Assembly: GCA_026391735.1 (NCBI GenBank)
Contig: JAPLDL010000020.1
Location: 1-64,000, forward strand
DNA from: Bacteroidota bacterium
Lineage (GTDB): Bacteria; Bacteroidota; Bacteroidia; Bacteroidales; FEN-979
DNA: 64,000 nucleotides
Direction of reading: 5' to 3'
In this document: piece by piece, positions 24,948 to 34,504 of the stretch
How positions within the stretch are numbered: position 1 is the stretch's first letter
How the letters are laid out: each line of letters starts with the position of its first letter
Program-made: the position numbers and the translations under genes
Notes under the pieces: model-generated
Seen by the model: only the letters and a program-made list of their open reading frames with translations
Databases searched by the model: none
Told to the model about the DNA's origin: nothing

Positions 24948-25822
24948 TGATGAGCCAGTGGCAATGCCAGTAACGGCACATTCGTTGCAAAAAGGTTCTT
25001 TTTAGTAATATTCCGTGTAAATACCATATATACAAGTGACCGCTTATGGGGCTGGAAGGCGATGAGGTTGATAAGTTTGCCTTTCACGAACTGGTCAATG
25101 GTATCCTGGTTTTCGCCTTCGATCTCTATGACATTGAAATGGATCCTGCCTTCAGCAGCTTCTTTGGCAAAACCTGACTGAAGTGCTTTCATCTTCACTT
25201 CCGCTTCGGGTAGCTTGGTCGAATGACAGAAATGCACTGCATGAACCTGGTTTTTAAAAGGCCTGAATAAATCCAGCAGGGTTCCAAGGGACTGGCGGTT
25301 CCCTTCGGAGAGATCGGCGGCGAACATCACGTTTTCGAAGCTTTTAAAGCCTTTCATGACAGGTATGGTGAAGACCGGGACCTTGACATGATCAATGATA
25401 AAAGTCGAAACCTTACCCCATACATTCAGATTGTTCCCTTTTCCCGTTGTGCCTATCACAATGATATCGGGTTTGAATTCATTGCAGATCTCGATAAGTT
25501 CCTGTTCCACCTCGCCTCCGCTCACATGGGTTGTAACGGTAACATTTCCGAGATTCTTTTCCTTAATGCGGGCCTCAAGTTTTTCATGAAGCTCTTTCAT
25601 GCTGGCTTCCGATTGTTTGAAAATTTCCCTCATCAGCTGCTCATTATAAAGCGTTGTCATATCGAGGGTGTCGGGGAAGCTGGTATCGGTAAGAATGATC
25701 TGGTCAAAATATGTGTGGAACAGCTTCAGCTCAGCCCCATAAGTGGCGGCAAGCTCCAGAGCGTACTGACAAGTGATGTCGGTATGCTGCGAAAAATCAA
25801 CGGGGACTAATATTTTTTTCAT
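24944..25822 (-). CDS. Universal stress protein, two UspA domains
   Basis: This 292-residue protein has two tandem UspA folds. The first (1-145) begins KKILVPVDFSQHTDI and has the ATP-binding phrase VIGTTGKGN. The second (about 150-292) is more divergent: its start (FENVMFAADLSEG) is clear but the GxxGxG loop is lost (LIAFQPHKRS). Such proteins bind ATP and act in stress survival by mechanisms that are unclear. The start overlaps the end of the upstream glycosyltransferase gene by 26 bases. Confidence 0.9.
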   Translation of the reverse strand: MKKILVPVDFSQHTDITCQYALELAATYGAELKLFHTYFDQIILTDTSFPDTLDMTTLYNEQLMREIFKQSEASMKELHEKLEARIKEKNLGNVTVTTHVSGGEVEQELIEICNEFKPDIIVIGTTGKGNNLNVWGKVSTFIIDHVKVPVFTIPVMKGFKSFENVMFAADLSEGNRQSLGTLLDLFRPFKNQVHAVHFCHSTKLPEAEVKMKALQSGFAKEAAEGRIHFNVIEIEGENQDTIDQFVKGKLINLIAFQPHKRSLVYMVFTRNITKKNLFATNVPLLALPLAHH

Positions 25823-26948
25823 GATGTAAATTTAAGTAATTCAGCAGTTCTTTGCAATTTTTTTTATTCGAATAGGTTGCTTCCAGAAGCATCAGCCTGG
25901 CCTGAATCATCTCTTCGGTAAATTCCTCTTCGAAGCATCCCATGGCTTTTTCCCTCATCTCTGAAGGGGTGTTGGCGATTATACAAAGAGGTGCAAGACT
26001 GGTGCCTGCGACCATCTGTTCATTTACAATGCAGAACCTCCCGTTATACAAGGCATTCAGAAGTTTCAGCTTAAGGCCTGTCGGCTGGAATGTCACCATG
26101 ATATGCATGTGGGCATCACGCATCAGCTCGAACATCTTTTCTTCTGAAGGGTTTGGCAGTATGCGGATATTCTTTTTCCCTCCTGCCAGCATGCTCAGGG
26201 CCGGCGAGGGATTCTGACCTGCCACGACCAGTTCAGGCATCGAAGGATCCCATACTTCCCGCATCAGGTAACTGGCGGCCTGTTCGTTCTCCGGAACGCT
26301 TAGCTTTCCGTGGTAGAGGGCATATCCGCCCTTGCCTTCCTTCATGAAGATCCCGTCCTCCTTATGAAAACTTGGCATGTATTCTATGCGCTTCGATGGA
26401 AATATCCGCTTCAGGTATTTCCTGTCCTCTTCCGAAACCACCAGCATCAGGTCGGCATGCTTCAGTGTTTTCTGGAAATTCCTGAGGCGGAGGCTCTCAA
26501 TCAGGAAAAAGGTTTTTTTCGTGAGTTGTTTTTCGGCTTTATAAAGATGATAATAATACTGGTGTTCAATATTGCTTTCCCGGTAGATCTTAAGACGGTT
26601 CGTAAACTTCTTGTCATTCAGGAAATGACAGGTATGCAATCCTTCGAAGAGTATGGGATGCCTGTCTTTTAACAGGTTTTTTTCAAGGTCTGCGGATGTC
26701 CTGCTCCCAACGATAAACGGCTGGGTGCTGAGATGTGTTTTAAGGTCATTCTTCCTCGGGTAATAGTGTACACTGGCGCATAACTCTTCCAGCTTCTTTT
26801 CAGGCTTGCGGTTATATTGGAAACAATGTAAATGGATTTTCACCCCCGCCTCACTCAGTATTTTAATTTTGTAATACACATCAATTACTCCCCCGTAATC
26901 GGGAGGATAGGGGATATCGAATGAAATGATGTGCAACTGTAGCTCCAT
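25797..26948 (-). CDS. Glycosyltransferase (GT4-like)
   Basis: This 383-residue protein starts LQLHIISFDIPYPPDYGGVIDVYYKIKILSEAG, the donor-independent N-terminal half of a GT-B enzyme. The C-terminal half has GGYALYHGKLSVPENEQAA, ELVVAGQNPS and MFELMRDAHMHIMVTFQPTGLKLKLLNALYNGRF, the region that normally binds the nucleotide sugar. It is cytoplasmic. It shares a TGATG stop-start overlap with the upstream glycosyltransferase and is presumably part of the same surface-glycan pathway. Donor and acceptor cannot be told. Confidence 0.85.
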   Translation of the reverse strand: MELQLHIISFDIPYPPDYGGVIDVYYKIKILSEAGVKIHLHCFQYNRKPEKKLEELCASVHYYPRKNDLKTHLSTQPFIVGSRTSADLEKNLLKDRHPILFEGLHTCHFLNDKKFTNRLKIYRESNIEHQYYYHLYKAEKQLTKKTFFLIESLRLRNFQKTLKHADLMLVVSEEDRKYLKRIFPSKRIEYMPSFHKEDGIFMKEGKGGYALYHGKLSVPENEQAASYLMREVWDPSMPELVVAGQNPSPALSMLAGGKKNIRILPNPSEEKMFELMRDAHMHIMVTFQPTGLKLKLLNALYNGRFCIVNEQMVAGTSLAPLCIIANTPSEMREKAMGCFEEEFTEEMIQARLMLLEATYSNKKNCKELLNYLNLHHEKNISPR

Positions 26949-28084
26949 CAGTTTGATTTTAAATTTTCAAGTACGCCCATCAGAGTCTTAACTTCATTTT
27001 CCCAGCAAAGGTCTTCGGCTGCAAGTGTAAGGTTTTGCCGGTAAAGCTCTATCCGCCCGGTATTCATGAGCATGGCATCGATGCGCCCGGCCAGATACCG
27101 TGGATCGTGGTTTTCGATTGTTTCGCCAATGAAATACTTGTCGACAACTGCTTTCATTTCAGGAAACGGCGAAATGAGCACCGGTACTCCGGCCTGGATA
27201 TAATCCATAAACTTATTAGGCAGTGCGTAATGGTAATTCAGGCTGACGTCTTTTTCAATCGACAAACCAAGGTCGGCCATCAGGGTGATGGGATGAAGTT
27301 CCTGGAATGGCAGTTGTCCCAGGAAAACCACTTTCCCATTCACTTTCTGGTCGGAGGCAAACTTTTTTATTTTTTCAAACACATCTCCGGTCCCCGCAAT
27401 GACGAGTTTAGCATCACTCCTCAGGAACTTCATAGCCTGGATAGCTTCCTCCAGTCCGCGGTCAACATTGACCGCCCCCTGGTAAAGGATCACTTTTTCA
27501 CCGGGCTTAATCCCGAACTTCGCTTTGTCAGCCGCAACACCTGGTTGGTGCCTGAAAGGGACATTCCGGATCACCGTGACAGGTATACTGTATTCCTGCT
27601 CATACAGGCGGGCTATGCTTTGGTTCACACCGATAACTGCCCTGAGTCTTGGGAAAATAGTATCTTCAATGATTTTCCAGATGCGCGTTGTAATCCCTCG
27701 TCCAACCAGTTCGGGCACTCCCCTGAAATATTCATGGCAATCGTGAAGCATTCGTGCTTTGTGTCCAAAAAACCTCTTCCATTTTAAGGCTGTGTAACAT
27801 CCTGCAAGGGTGTCCAGGTCATTGGAAACGATAAGGTCGGTATGCCTGCGTATCAGGAAAAAAAACAACCGGAGGTTATAGTTTGCATAAAACAACGGGC
27901 CTTTGTCGAAACTCAGGCTCATCCGGTGCATGCCATAATCACGGGCAGCCAGCGGAAGGCTGCTTTTCCGTTGCCTGCCAACGAGAAGCACTTCGTAACC
28001 TGCCTTGCCAAGCGCCATGCAGGTTCGGTGAACCCTCTGGTCGGTGGTGAGGTCGTTGGTAACCGAAACAATGGCTTTCTGCAT
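26948..28084 (-). CDS. Glycosyltransferase family 4 protein
   Basis: This GT-B enzyme of about 378 residues starts at ATG 28084 (MQKAIVSVTNDLTTDQRVHRTC). The frame stays open for another 122 codons upstream, but those overlap murB on the other strand and the promoter. Recognisable parts are the N-terminal DLTTDQRVHR loop and the C-terminal donor site VILYQGAVNVDRGLEEAIQA, KLVIAGTGDV and LGLSIEKDVSLNYHYALPNKFMDYIQAGVPVL. The latter includes the E/P-K-F-x-Y motif of GT4 enzymes. First gene of a two- or three-gene unit with the next glycosyltransferase and the stress protein. Confidence 0.9.
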   Translation of the reverse strand: MQKAIVSVTNDLTTDQRVHRTCMALGKAGYEVLLVGRQRKSSLPLAARDYGMHRMSLSFDKGPLFYANYNLRLFFFLIRRHTDLIVSNDLDTLAGCYTALKWKRFFGHKARMLHDCHEYFRGVPELVGRGITTRIWKIIEDTIFPRLRAVIGVNQSIARLYEQEYSIPVTVIRNVPFRHQPGVAADKAKFGIKPGEKVILYQGAVNVDRGLEEAIQAMKFLRSDAKLVIAGTGDVFEKIKKFASDQKVNGKVVFLGQLPFQELHPITLMADLGLSIEKDVSLNYHYALPNKFMDYIQAGVPVLISPFPEMKAVVDKYFIGETIENHDPRYLAGRIDAMLMNTGRIELYRQNLTLAAEDLCWENEVKTLMGVLENLKSN

Positions 28085-28111
28085 CAGGTTATTGATCCCG
28101 TGTTTACATAG

Positions 28112-28119
28112 CAAAGTTA
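28112..28119 (-). promoter_or_regulatory. -7 element TAACTTTG of the glycosyltransferase genes
   Basis: This TAnnTTTG match lies 27 bases before ATG 28084 on the minus strand and back to back with the murB element. Confidence 0.55.
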
Positions 28120-28126
28120 ATTTTTT

Positions 28127-28134
28127 TACTTTTG
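28127..28134 (+). promoter_or_regulatory. -7 element TACTTTTG of murB, leaderless
   Basis: This match ends 4 bases before ATG 28139. The mRNA would begin at about the start codon. Confidence 0.5.
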
Positions 28135-28138
28135 ATGC

Positions 28139-29152
28139 ATGCAAGTACGTAATAACATCTCCCTGAAACCTTATAATACCTTCGGCATTGACGTCAAGGC
28201 GAAATATTTTGCCGAACTCCATTCCGATGATGAAATTGTGAAATTCTACAGCAGCCTGGGGCCTGAACACCTGCCGGTACTCATCCTGGGAACCGGTAGC
28301 AATATCCTGTTTACGAAGGACTATCCCGGCGCAGTGGCCTGCATCCGAAGCAAAGGCATGGTCAAACTTATGGAGGATGAAAAGTACATCTACCTGAAGG
28401 TAGCTGCCGGTGAAATCTGGGACGATGTCGTAAAATATGCTGTGGAGCATGGCTGGGGTGGGATTGAGAATCTCTCGCTGATACCCGGGACTGCAGGGGC
28501 TGCACCGATACAGAACATCGGTGCCTATGGTGTGGAGATCAAAGACGTTCTCTGGTCGGTTGAGGTCGCCGATATCCTTGCCAGAAATTACAGGGCATTC
28601 AGGCCATCAGACTGCAATTTCGGATACCGTTCCAGCATATTCAAAACAAAGGGGATGAGCCGGATGGTTATTACTGGGATCTGTCTGAAGCTTCGCAAAG
28701 ATCCGGTTCTCAGGCTTGATTACGGAGATATCCGCAAGGAGTTGGATATAGCCGGTATTAAAGACCCTTCATTATCCGCAGTAAGAGATATAATAATTAA
28801 AATACGAAGCAGTAAGCTCCCCGATCCTTCGGTGGTTGGGAATGCCGGCAGTTTTTTTATGAATCCTTTTGTTGCTGCGGATGAGTACGCCCGTTTGATC
28901 AAAGAGTTCCCTCACATGCCTTCATTCAAAAGCGGGGATGCTGTCAAGATTCCAGCCGCCTGGCTCATCGAACGCTGCGGTTTTAAAGGCAAACGAGTCG
29001 GAGATGCCGGTGTGCATGAGAACCAGCCCTTGGTGCTGGTGAATCACGGTTCAGCTACCGGGAAGCAGATTCTGGATCTGGCAGAGAAAATAATAGCCTC
29101 TGTGAAGGAGAAGTTCGGTATCACGCTTGAGACTGAGGTAAATGTATTTTAG
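28139..29152 (+). CDS. murB: UDP-N-acetylmuramate dehydrogenase
   Basis: This 337-residue FAD enzyme reduces UDP-GlcNAc-enolpyruvate to UDP-MurNAc in peptidoglycan synthesis. FAD-binding segments are [16 protein letters not shown] and [24 protein letters not shown]. The proton-donor Ser lies in [12 protein letters not shown]. The C-terminal half is the substrate-binding domain. The layout is the long type (E. coli-like), with the full insertion. The stop overlaps that of the convergent pyrD by 4 bases. Confidence 0.95.
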   Translation: MQVRNNISLKPYNTFGIDVKAKYFAELHSDDEIVKFYSSLGPEHLPVLILGTGSNILFTKDYPGAVACIRSKGMVKLMEDEKYIYLKVAAGEIWDDVVKYAVEHGWGGIENLSLIPGTAGAAPIQNIGAYGVEIKDVLWSVEVADILARNYRAFRPSDCNFGYRSSIFKTKGMSRMVITGICLKLRKDPVLRLDYGDIRKELDIAGIKDPSLSAVRDIIIKIRSSKLPDPSVVGNAGSFFMNPFVAADEYARLIKEFPHMPSFKSGDAVKIPAAWLIERCGFKGKRVGDAGVHENQPLVLVNHGSATGKQILDLAEKIIASVKEKFGITLETEVNVF

Positions 29153-30063
29153 CAGACTTTCAGCGCCCCGATGATATCGCGGGCCGAAGGGATGTTATGG
29201 CGGTCGAGATACTCGTTAATTCCTTCAACGATTTTAGGGGCGACCATGGGGTTGATGAAATTTGCGGTGCCCACCTGGATCACCGAAGCCCCGGCAAGCA
29301 TGAATTCTATGGCATCGGAGGCATTCATGATACCACCCAATCCGACGATAGGGACTTTCACAGCTTTGAATACCTGCCAAACCATGCGAAGCGCTACCGG
29401 CTTGATGGCAGGGCCGGATAAGCCGCCGGTTACTGTAGAGATTACCGGTCTTTGAGTTTCAGAATTGATTGCCATTCCCAGCAGGGTGTTGATCAGGGTG
29501 AGCACATCGGCTCCACCTTCAACAACGGCTTTAGCCATTTCGGTGATGCTGGTGACATTGGGAGAAAGTTTTACCATCAGCACTTTTTTGTAAACATCCC
29601 GAACGGCCCTGGTGACCTCGGTTGCCGTGGAAGGCACTACTCCGAAAGCCATACCTCCTTCTTTAACGTTGGGACAAGAGATGTTCAACTCTATGGCGGG
29701 GATCCCCTCGAGTTCGTTGATCCGTTCGGCCACCTTAACGTATTCTTCGATAGTCGAGCCTGAAACATTCACAATAATCTGTGTATTGAAATTCTTCAGC
29801 CTGGGATAAATGACCTCGCAGAAATTATCGACGCCTTTGTTTTGCAGGCCTACCGAGTTGAGCATGCCCGAAGGAGTTTCGGCCATCCTGGGATATTTGT
29901 TCCCTTCACGGTTCGACCCGGTGACGGCTTTCACAAATATACCGCCAAGCAAGCCCAGGTCATAGAAGTCCTTGAACTCCTCACCATACCCGAAGCAGCC
30001 GGAAGCTGTTGTTACCGGGTTTTTGAACTGCATGCCCGCGATGTTTATTTTCAGGTCAGCCAT
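29149..30063 (-). CDS. pyrD: Dihydroorotate dehydrogenase, class 1B catalytic subunit
   Basis: This 304-residue FMN enzyme oxidises dihydroorotate to orotate. It starts at ATG 30063 ([27 protein letters not shown]), and the longer frame overlaps pyrK and is not used. The active-site Cys is in [16 protein letters not shown]-binding parts are [14 protein letters not shown] and [30 protein letters not shown]. It overlaps the end of pyrK by 8 bases, which couples the two subunits. Confidence 0.95.
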   Translation of the reverse strand: MADLKINIAGMQFKNPVTTASGCFGYGEEFKDFYDLGLLGGIFVKAVTGSNREGNKYPRMAETPSGMLNSVGLQNKGVDNFCEVIYPRLKNFNTQIIVNVSGSTIEEYVKVAERINELEGIPAIELNISCPNVKEGGMAFGVVPSTATEVTRAVRDVYKKVLMVKLSPNVTSITEMAKAVVEGGADVLTLINTLLGMAINSETQRPVISTVTGGLSGPAIKPVALRMVWQVFKAVKVPIVGLGGIMNASDAIEFMLAGASVIQVGTANFINPMVAPKIVEGINEYLDRHNIPSARDIIGALKVC

Positions 30064-30838
30064 TGGATTGCCATTTAAGTCTTTCCGTATCAAACACCGG
30101 TCCTTCCATGCATACCCGCTCATTCCCTTTATCAGTTTGGGTGATGCAACATAAACAAACCCCGTAACCGCAGGCCATATAGTTTTCAAGTGAGACCTCA
30201 CAGGGAACACCTTTTTCGGCAGCCAGTTTTGAAACGGCATGCATCATGGCCTCCGGGCCGCAGCAATAGATGCGGTCGTAGGGCAGGGGGGCCTGGTTAA
30301 AGACCGGATGTTGTGTCACAAATCCCTTTTCTCCCATGCTGCCGTCATCAGTGCTGAGGTGAACCTTGCCAAACTTCGAATATTCATCGATCTGGGATAC
30401 CTCATCCGCCGACCTGAACCCGACAAGAAAATCAGGTCTTATGTTTTTGCGGTTCAGGAAGTCGCCCATGAACATCAGAGGAGCAACGCCTGCACCTCCG
30501 CCAATAAGCAATACCTTATCGGAAGATGGCAACGAAAAGGAGTTTCCCAGGGGGTATACGAGGTTGAGTAAATCTCCTGAAGCAAGCATTCCCATATGCC
30601 TCGTCCCTTCCCCTTTGACCTGGACAAGCAATCTCAGGGTGTTGGTTGAATAATCTACGAAATGGATTGAAAAAGGCCTTCTCAGGAAAGTTGAAGGGGA
30701 ATTATGAACAAGCACCTGTACGAACTGCCCGGGAAGTATTTCGGGCAGTGGCAAAGGTGCCTGCAGTTCTAAAACAAAATGTCTTGTATTGAGCCTGGTG
30801 TTCCCTACAACTTTAAAATCATGTGCAAATTTCTTCAT
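30056..30838 (-). CDS. pyrK: Dihydroorotate dehydrogenase electron-transfer subunit
   Basis: This subunit of about 260 residues passes electrons from PyrD to NAD. An FAD-binding ferredoxin-reductase domain ([11 protein letters not shown]), a NAD-binding part ([16 protein letters not shown]) and a C-terminal 2Fe-2S cluster site with four Cys ([11 protein letters not shown] ... RVCMEGPVF) are visible. The start chosen is ATG 30838 ([11 protein letters not shown]). The frame extends 29 codons upstream without family similarity. The pair pyrK-pyrD marks class 1B, NAD-dependent DHOD. Confidence 0.93.
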   Translation of the reverse strand: MKKFAHDFKVVGNTRLNTRHFVLELQAPLPLPEILPGQFVQVLVHNSPSTFLRRPFSIHFVDYSTNTLRLLVQVKGEGTRHMGMLASGDLLNLVYPLGNSFSLPSSDKVLLIGGGAGVAPLMFMGDFLNRKNIRPDFLVGFRSADEVSQIDEYSKFGKVHLSTDDGSMGEKGFVTQHPVFNQAPLPYDRIYCCGPEAMMHAVSKLAAEKGVPCEVSLENYMACGYGVCLCCITQTDKGNERVCMEGPVFDTERLKWQSNG

Positions 30839-30858
30839 TGGCAGATTTGATATCCGTT

Positions 30859-31533
30859 TTAGCTGCCGAGCCTGGTCTGTGCTTCTCGTATGACCTCTTT
30901 GAATTTTCTGAGAATACGGTCCCATTCCTTAAACAGCTCGTCGCTTTTCACGCTCACCTGGCTGGCATTTGCCACTTCGCTTACCAGCTTGATTTTATAG
31001 GCCAGGGGATCGGTTGAAGCAAGCTTCACGATGATCCTGGTGCGGATGGTCTTCTGTTTAAATGTCTGAACTACCCATGCTGTGCGCAAATAACCCGTGT
31101 TCTTGTCCGTGACTTCGATCACGTCGAAATAAGTGGTGATGATCTGGCTCAGTAGCTTCCATGCATCATCTTCCTTTTTGGTTGTTTTGATCTCAATATC
31201 GACATTCGCTACATCGGTCGCTTCAGAGGCATCATAAGCATCGTCTTTCTCCATCTGGTAAAAATATGTTTTTGGAGGAGGACTGTAATCGGGTTTGTTA
31301 CAGAATTCGATAAGACCGATCAGGTAACCGATCTTTTCTACCTTGACATTCACGCAGGCATATGAAGGAATTGTTATTTCAAGTTGCCCTCCCCCCATAA
31401 GCTTACCGTCAACATAGATCTTTGCATCCGGTTCGGAAACAGTGAAACGGACAACTTTTTTCCCCGCTGATGCCGTTAGGCTGAGGGCCATCAAAACTAT
31501 GACCAGCAGGCTGCTCTTCAATAGAGTTTTCAT
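30859..31533 (-). CDS. Exported hypothetical protein with PEGA-like N-domain
   Basis: This protein of about 224 residues starts at ATG 31533 (MKTLLKSSLLVIVLMAL) with a signal peptide ending at about ASAG. The first 70 mature residues read VRFTVSEPDAKIYVDGKLMGGGQLEITIPSYACVNVKVEKIGYL, a PEGA-like carbohydrate- or surface-layer-linked fold. The remainder (about 100-224) is an alpha/beta domain of unknown family. It lies 20 bases upstream of pyrK on the same strand and has its own promoter element. Confidence 0.75.
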   Translation of the reverse strand: MKTLLKSSLLVIVLMALSLTASAGKKVVRFTVSEPDAKIYVDGKLMGGGQLEITIPSYACVNVKVEKIGYLIGLIEFCNKPDYSPPPKTYFYQMEKDDAYDASEATDVANVDIEIKTTKKEDDAWKLLSQIITTYFDVIEVTDKNTGYLRTAWVVQTFKQKTIRTRIIVKLASTDPLAYKIKLVSEVANASQVSVKSDELFKEWDRILRKFKEVIREAQTRLGS

Positions 31534-31562
31534 AGGATGTGTCTTTTCAATATCCAATATTA

Positions 31563-31570
31563 CAAAATTA
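31563..31570 (-). promoter_or_regulatory. -7 element TAATTTTG of the PEGA-like protein
   Basis: This TAnnTTTG match overlaps the stop codon of the preceding DUF5606 gene and lies 29 bases before ATG 31533. Confidence 0.4.
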
Positions 31571-32095
31571 TTCTGTCTTCTTTTTCTTTGGGACTTTTTT
31601 TTCAGGTTTTGGTTCTGCGGCAGATTCCCCGGTTTTCACCTCAGCAGCTTCTCCGGATTTCACTTCGGCAGGTTCAATAGTTGCTGCCAGGGCTTTTTCT
31701 TCTTCCGGCTCTGTGAAATCAAGCAGGTTTTGGGTTTGTAAGGTATTATACCAGCTCACCATCTTTCGGATGTCCGACACATAAACCCTTTCCTCGTCGA
31801 AATCGGGAACCATCTCCTTGAAGAATTTAAGCAGGGTGGCATTATCTGCTTTCGGGTCAATGCCTGCCTTCCCTTCCAGTTTCTCATTCAACGCTTTGAA
31901 AACTTCTTTCAATGGACGGTCTTCACCCGTTGTGAAAACGCTGATTTCCTCAAGGGAGCTCATTTTTTCATGGCCGAAAGCAGGTATCCGCTTCTGGTCG
32001 GCAAGAGACTCAACGATCACCGCATTCTTGCCCTGGGAAACGACTTTAAACAAACCGCTTTTGCCCGAGATAGATACAATTTTAGTGAGATCCAT
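31568..32095 (-). CDS. DUF5606 protein
   Basis: This 175-residue cytoplasmic protein belongs to a Bacteroidetes family of unknown function (DUF5606). The N-terminal 55 residues (MDLTKIVSISGKSGLFKVVSQ ... SSLEEISVFT) form a small barrel-like domain, and residues 60-120 are helical (PLKEVFKALNEKL, DFDEERVYVSDIRKMVSWYN). The C-terminal 45 residues are a low-complexity Glu/Ala/Lys tail ending PKKKKTE. It has its own promoter element. Confidence 0.85.
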   Translation of the reverse strand: MDLTKIVSISGKSGLFKVVSQGKNAVIVESLADQKRIPAFGHEKMSSLEEISVFTTGEDRPLKEVFKALNEKLEGKAGIDPKADNATLLKFFKEMVPDFDEERVYVSDIRKMVSWYNTLQTQNLLDFTEPEEEKALAATIEPAEVKSGEAAEVKTGESAAEPKPEKKVPKKKKTE

Positions 32096-32111
32096 AAAGT
32101 ATTATTTTGTG

Positions 32112-32119
32112 CAAATATA
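32112..32119 (-). promoter_or_regulatory. -7 element TATATTTG of the DUF5606 gene
   Basis: This TAnnTTTG match lies 16 bases before ATG 32095 on the minus strand. Confidence 0.5.
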
Positions 32120-32183
32120 CAATGATCCTGCGATTTTTGCAATTTGAGAAATGGTCAGTTCGGCCTCAATCAAAAAAACCTGC

Positions 32184-33053
32184 TTAGATAATTTTGTAGT
32201 TTTTATATTCACCGATACGCCAGCCTATCAACCTTTCCACAGTTTGTAATGCTTTCTGAGCAGGCTGAAGGTTATTTTTTAAGGGGTCAGGCCGGAAGTC
32301 CCAATTTTTTAATGTAATGCGTTTTTTCATTACTTCAGGATGGGTGCCTGTGAATTTGTTCAGACCCCCGATGATGTTATAATCGAATTCGCTTGAAAGT
32401 GCGACATTTTCCTGAACCCAAAGATCATCGTGCCAGTGCTTATGGAATGCCTCCTGTTTGGCCTGCTGAAACCCCGGAGGTTTTACCCAACCGTAATGGT
32501 ACATCCATGCTTCTATTGACTTTACGTTCAGTTTCCGGCCGTCCTTACGAAAACCCTGAGCATCCTTGTATGACCTGATCCCCGATTGTTTCCTTATGAT
32601 CCTGACTTCACGGCGGTACCAGTCTCGTGAAGTAGCTACAAAGTCGTAGGATCCGAAGAAATGACGGTAGTTGAACAAGAGTCCTTCCACCCGGGCATTG
32701 TCTTTCCATTGTTCCATGCTTTCTCGTATTACGGGCAGGTATTGTTCAGGGACAACCTCATCCGCCTGTATATAGAAAGCCCAATCAGCATCTTCGGAAA
32801 CCTGATCAAGAGCCTTGTTTGTCTCGACGGCAAGAACACTTCCGCCTTCCCTGAGATTGTCGTCCCAGACCGTATCAATGATGCGAACTTTTGCAGGATC
32901 AATTGAAGCAAGCAATTCCCTGGTCGAGTCATCCGAATTTCCGGCCGCCACAACAAATTCATCGCACAAAGGTAAAATTGAGCGGATGGCTTCTTCGATG
33001 GGGTAATCGAACTTGACAGCATTCCTTACAAAAGTAAATCCGCTGACTTTCAT
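32184..33053 (-). CDS. Glycosyltransferase family 2 protein
   Basis: This 289-residue protein has a GT-A fold: VSGFTFVRNAVKFDYPIEEAIRSI at the start, then the acceptor/donor loop CDEFVVAAGNSDDSTREL, and the metal-binding-like DWAFYIQADEVVPEQY (in place of DxD). Such enzymes often build surface polysaccharide. It follows purB with only one base between stop and start (TGAAATG), so it is probably co-transcribed with purB although the functions are unrelated. Confidence 0.88.
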   Translation of the reverse strand: MKVSGFTFVRNAVKFDYPIEEAIRSILPLCDEFVVAAGNSDDSTRELLASIDPAKVRIIDTVWDDNLREGGSVLAVETNKALDQVSEDADWAFYIQADEVVPEQYLPVIRESMEQWKDNARVEGLLFNYRHFFGSYDFVATSRDWYRREVRIIRKQSGIRSYKDAQGFRKDGRKLNVKSIEAWMYHYGWVKPPGFQQAKQEAFHKHWHDDLWVQENVALSSEFDYNIIGGLNKFTGTHPEVMKKRITLKNWDFRPDPLKNNLQPAQKALQTVERLIGWRIGEYKNYKII

Positions 33054-33054
33054 T

Positions 33055-34404
33055 TCAGAACGATATAATACCCGTATAGTTTTCAGGGCTGATCTTTTTC
33101 AGCTCGTTTTTAACCTTTTTACTTATTTTCAGACTGTCGATGAACTCATGAATCACATCTTTTGTCACTTGCCTGTTGCCTCTTGTAAGGTCTTTGAGAG
33201 CTTCATACGGATTTGGATATTTTTCACGCCTTAGTATGGTTTGAATTGCTTCGGAAACCACGGCCCAGTTGTTGTTAAGGTCCTGCTTTAGTTTGACTTC
33301 GTTAAGTATCAGTTTGTCAAGGCCTTTTAAAAGAGATCTGAAACCTATTAGAGAATGAGCAAATGGCATGCCTATGTTCCTGATCACAGTGGAATCGGTA
33401 AGGTCTCTTTGGAGCCGGCTTATCGGAAGCTTGGCCGAGAGGTATTCGAACAGGGCGTTGGCAATCCCAAGGTTTCCCTCGGAATTCTCAAAATCAATAG
33501 GGTTCACCTTATGTGGCATAGTGGATGAGCCTGTTTCGCCTTTCTTTACTTTTTGCCTGAAATACTCCATGGATATATAGGCCCAGATGTCACGATCAAG
33601 GTCAATGAGGATGGTATTGATCCGTTTAAGATTGTCGAAAAATGCCGACAGGTTGTCGTAATGCTCGATTTGCGTTGTGGTTTTCTGACGTCTGAGGCCA
33701 AAGGTCTTTTCAAGGAATGTATCGGCAAAACCATTCCAGTCGATCCCCGGATAGGCTGCCTTATGAGCGTTGAAATTTCCTGTAGCACCTCCGAATTTAC
33801 CTTCAAACCTGAGCGATCCAAGCATTGCGATCTGGCTTCCAAGCCTTTCGGTAAATACATACAGTTCTTTGCCTACAGTGGTAGGAGATGCAGGCTGCCC
33901 GTGGGTATGAGCCATCATGGGTACCTCCTTCCATTCCTGGGAACGGGCGTAAAGCACATTGAAAACTTCTTCCAGCAAGGGAAGATAAACTTCTACAAAA
34001 GCATCCCTTGCAGCCATGGGGAAGGCCGTATTATTCACATCTTGGGAAGTCAGTCCGAAATGGACAAATTCAGAATATTCCGACAGTCCCAGATCCCTGA
34101 ATTTTTCTTTCAGAAAATATTCAATGGCCTTGACGTCATGGTTCGTCTCCTTTTCGATATCCTTGACCCGCAGTACATCTGCATCGCTAAAACGCTTGCA
34201 GATTCGCCGTAATTTGGCAAAAGCTTTGGGGTCAATTCCACCCAGTTCGGGCAAGGGGAGCTTGCATAATGCAATAAAATATTCGATTTCGACTACAACC
34301 CGGTATTGAATGATGGCCGCTTCTGAAAAAAACAATGCCAGGTTTTCAGTGGCTTTCCTGTACCTTCCGTCTACAGGTGAAATTGCAAAAAGAGCAGAGT
34401 CCAT
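33055..34404 (-). CDS. purB: Adenylosuccinate lyase
   Basis: This enzyme of about 449 residues removes fumarate from SAICAR and adenylosuccinate in purine synthesis. The start is ATG 34404 (MDSALFAISPVDGRY), because the longer frame begins at a TTG. The flexible signature loop with the catalytic Ser reads GSSTMPHKVNPIDFENSEGN, and the His region MMAHTHGQPASPTTVGKE is present. Length matches the E. coli-type enzyme. With guaA and pyrKD it makes a scattered nucleotide-synthesis set. Confidence 0.96.
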   Translation of the reverse strand: MDSALFAISPVDGRYRKATENLALFFSEAAIIQYRVVVEIEYFIALCKLPLPELGGIDPKAFAKLRRICKRFSDADVLRVKDIEKETNHDVKAIEYFLKEKFRDLGLSEYSEFVHFGLTSQDVNNTAFPMAARDAFVEVYLPLLEEVFNVLYARSQEWKEVPMMAHTHGQPASPTTVGKELYVFTERLGSQIAMLGSLRFEGKFGGATGNFNAHKAAYPGIDWNGFADTFLEKTFGLRRQKTTTQIEHYDNLSAFFDNLKRINTILIDLDRDIWAYISMEYFRQKVKKGETGSSTMPHKVNPIDFENSEGNLGIANALFEYLSAKLPISRLQRDLTDSTVIRNIGMPFAHSLIGFRSLLKGLDKLILNEVKLKQDLNNNWAVVSEAIQTILRREKYPNPYEALKDLTRGNRQVTKDVIHEFIDSLKISKKVKNELKKISPENYTGIISF

Positions 34405-34472
34405 AAAATGGGAATTCAATTAATTTTCCATACGAAAATACGAATTACTTAAACAACCTTATTAATCTCTAT

Positions 34473-34480
34473 TATCTTTG
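34473..34480 (+). promoter_or_regulatory. -7 element TATCTTTG of the Omp28-like gene
   Basis: This perfect consensus lies 24 bases before ATG 34505 in the divergent region with purB. Confidence 0.55.
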
Positions 34481-34504
34481 TATCAACCAAAATATTGAAA
34501 TCCT

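Noticed and set aside
27035-27787. 250-codon plus-strand frame
   Set aside because: It is antisense to a clear GT4 glycosyltransferase and has no recognisable domain or promoter.
28085-28450. 122-codon N-terminal extension of the GT4 gene
   Set aside because: It overlaps murB on the other strand and the promoter elements, and the family start is ATG 28084.
33553-34212. 219-codon plus-strand frame
   Set aside because: It is antisense to purB, which shows all family motifs. Shadow frame.
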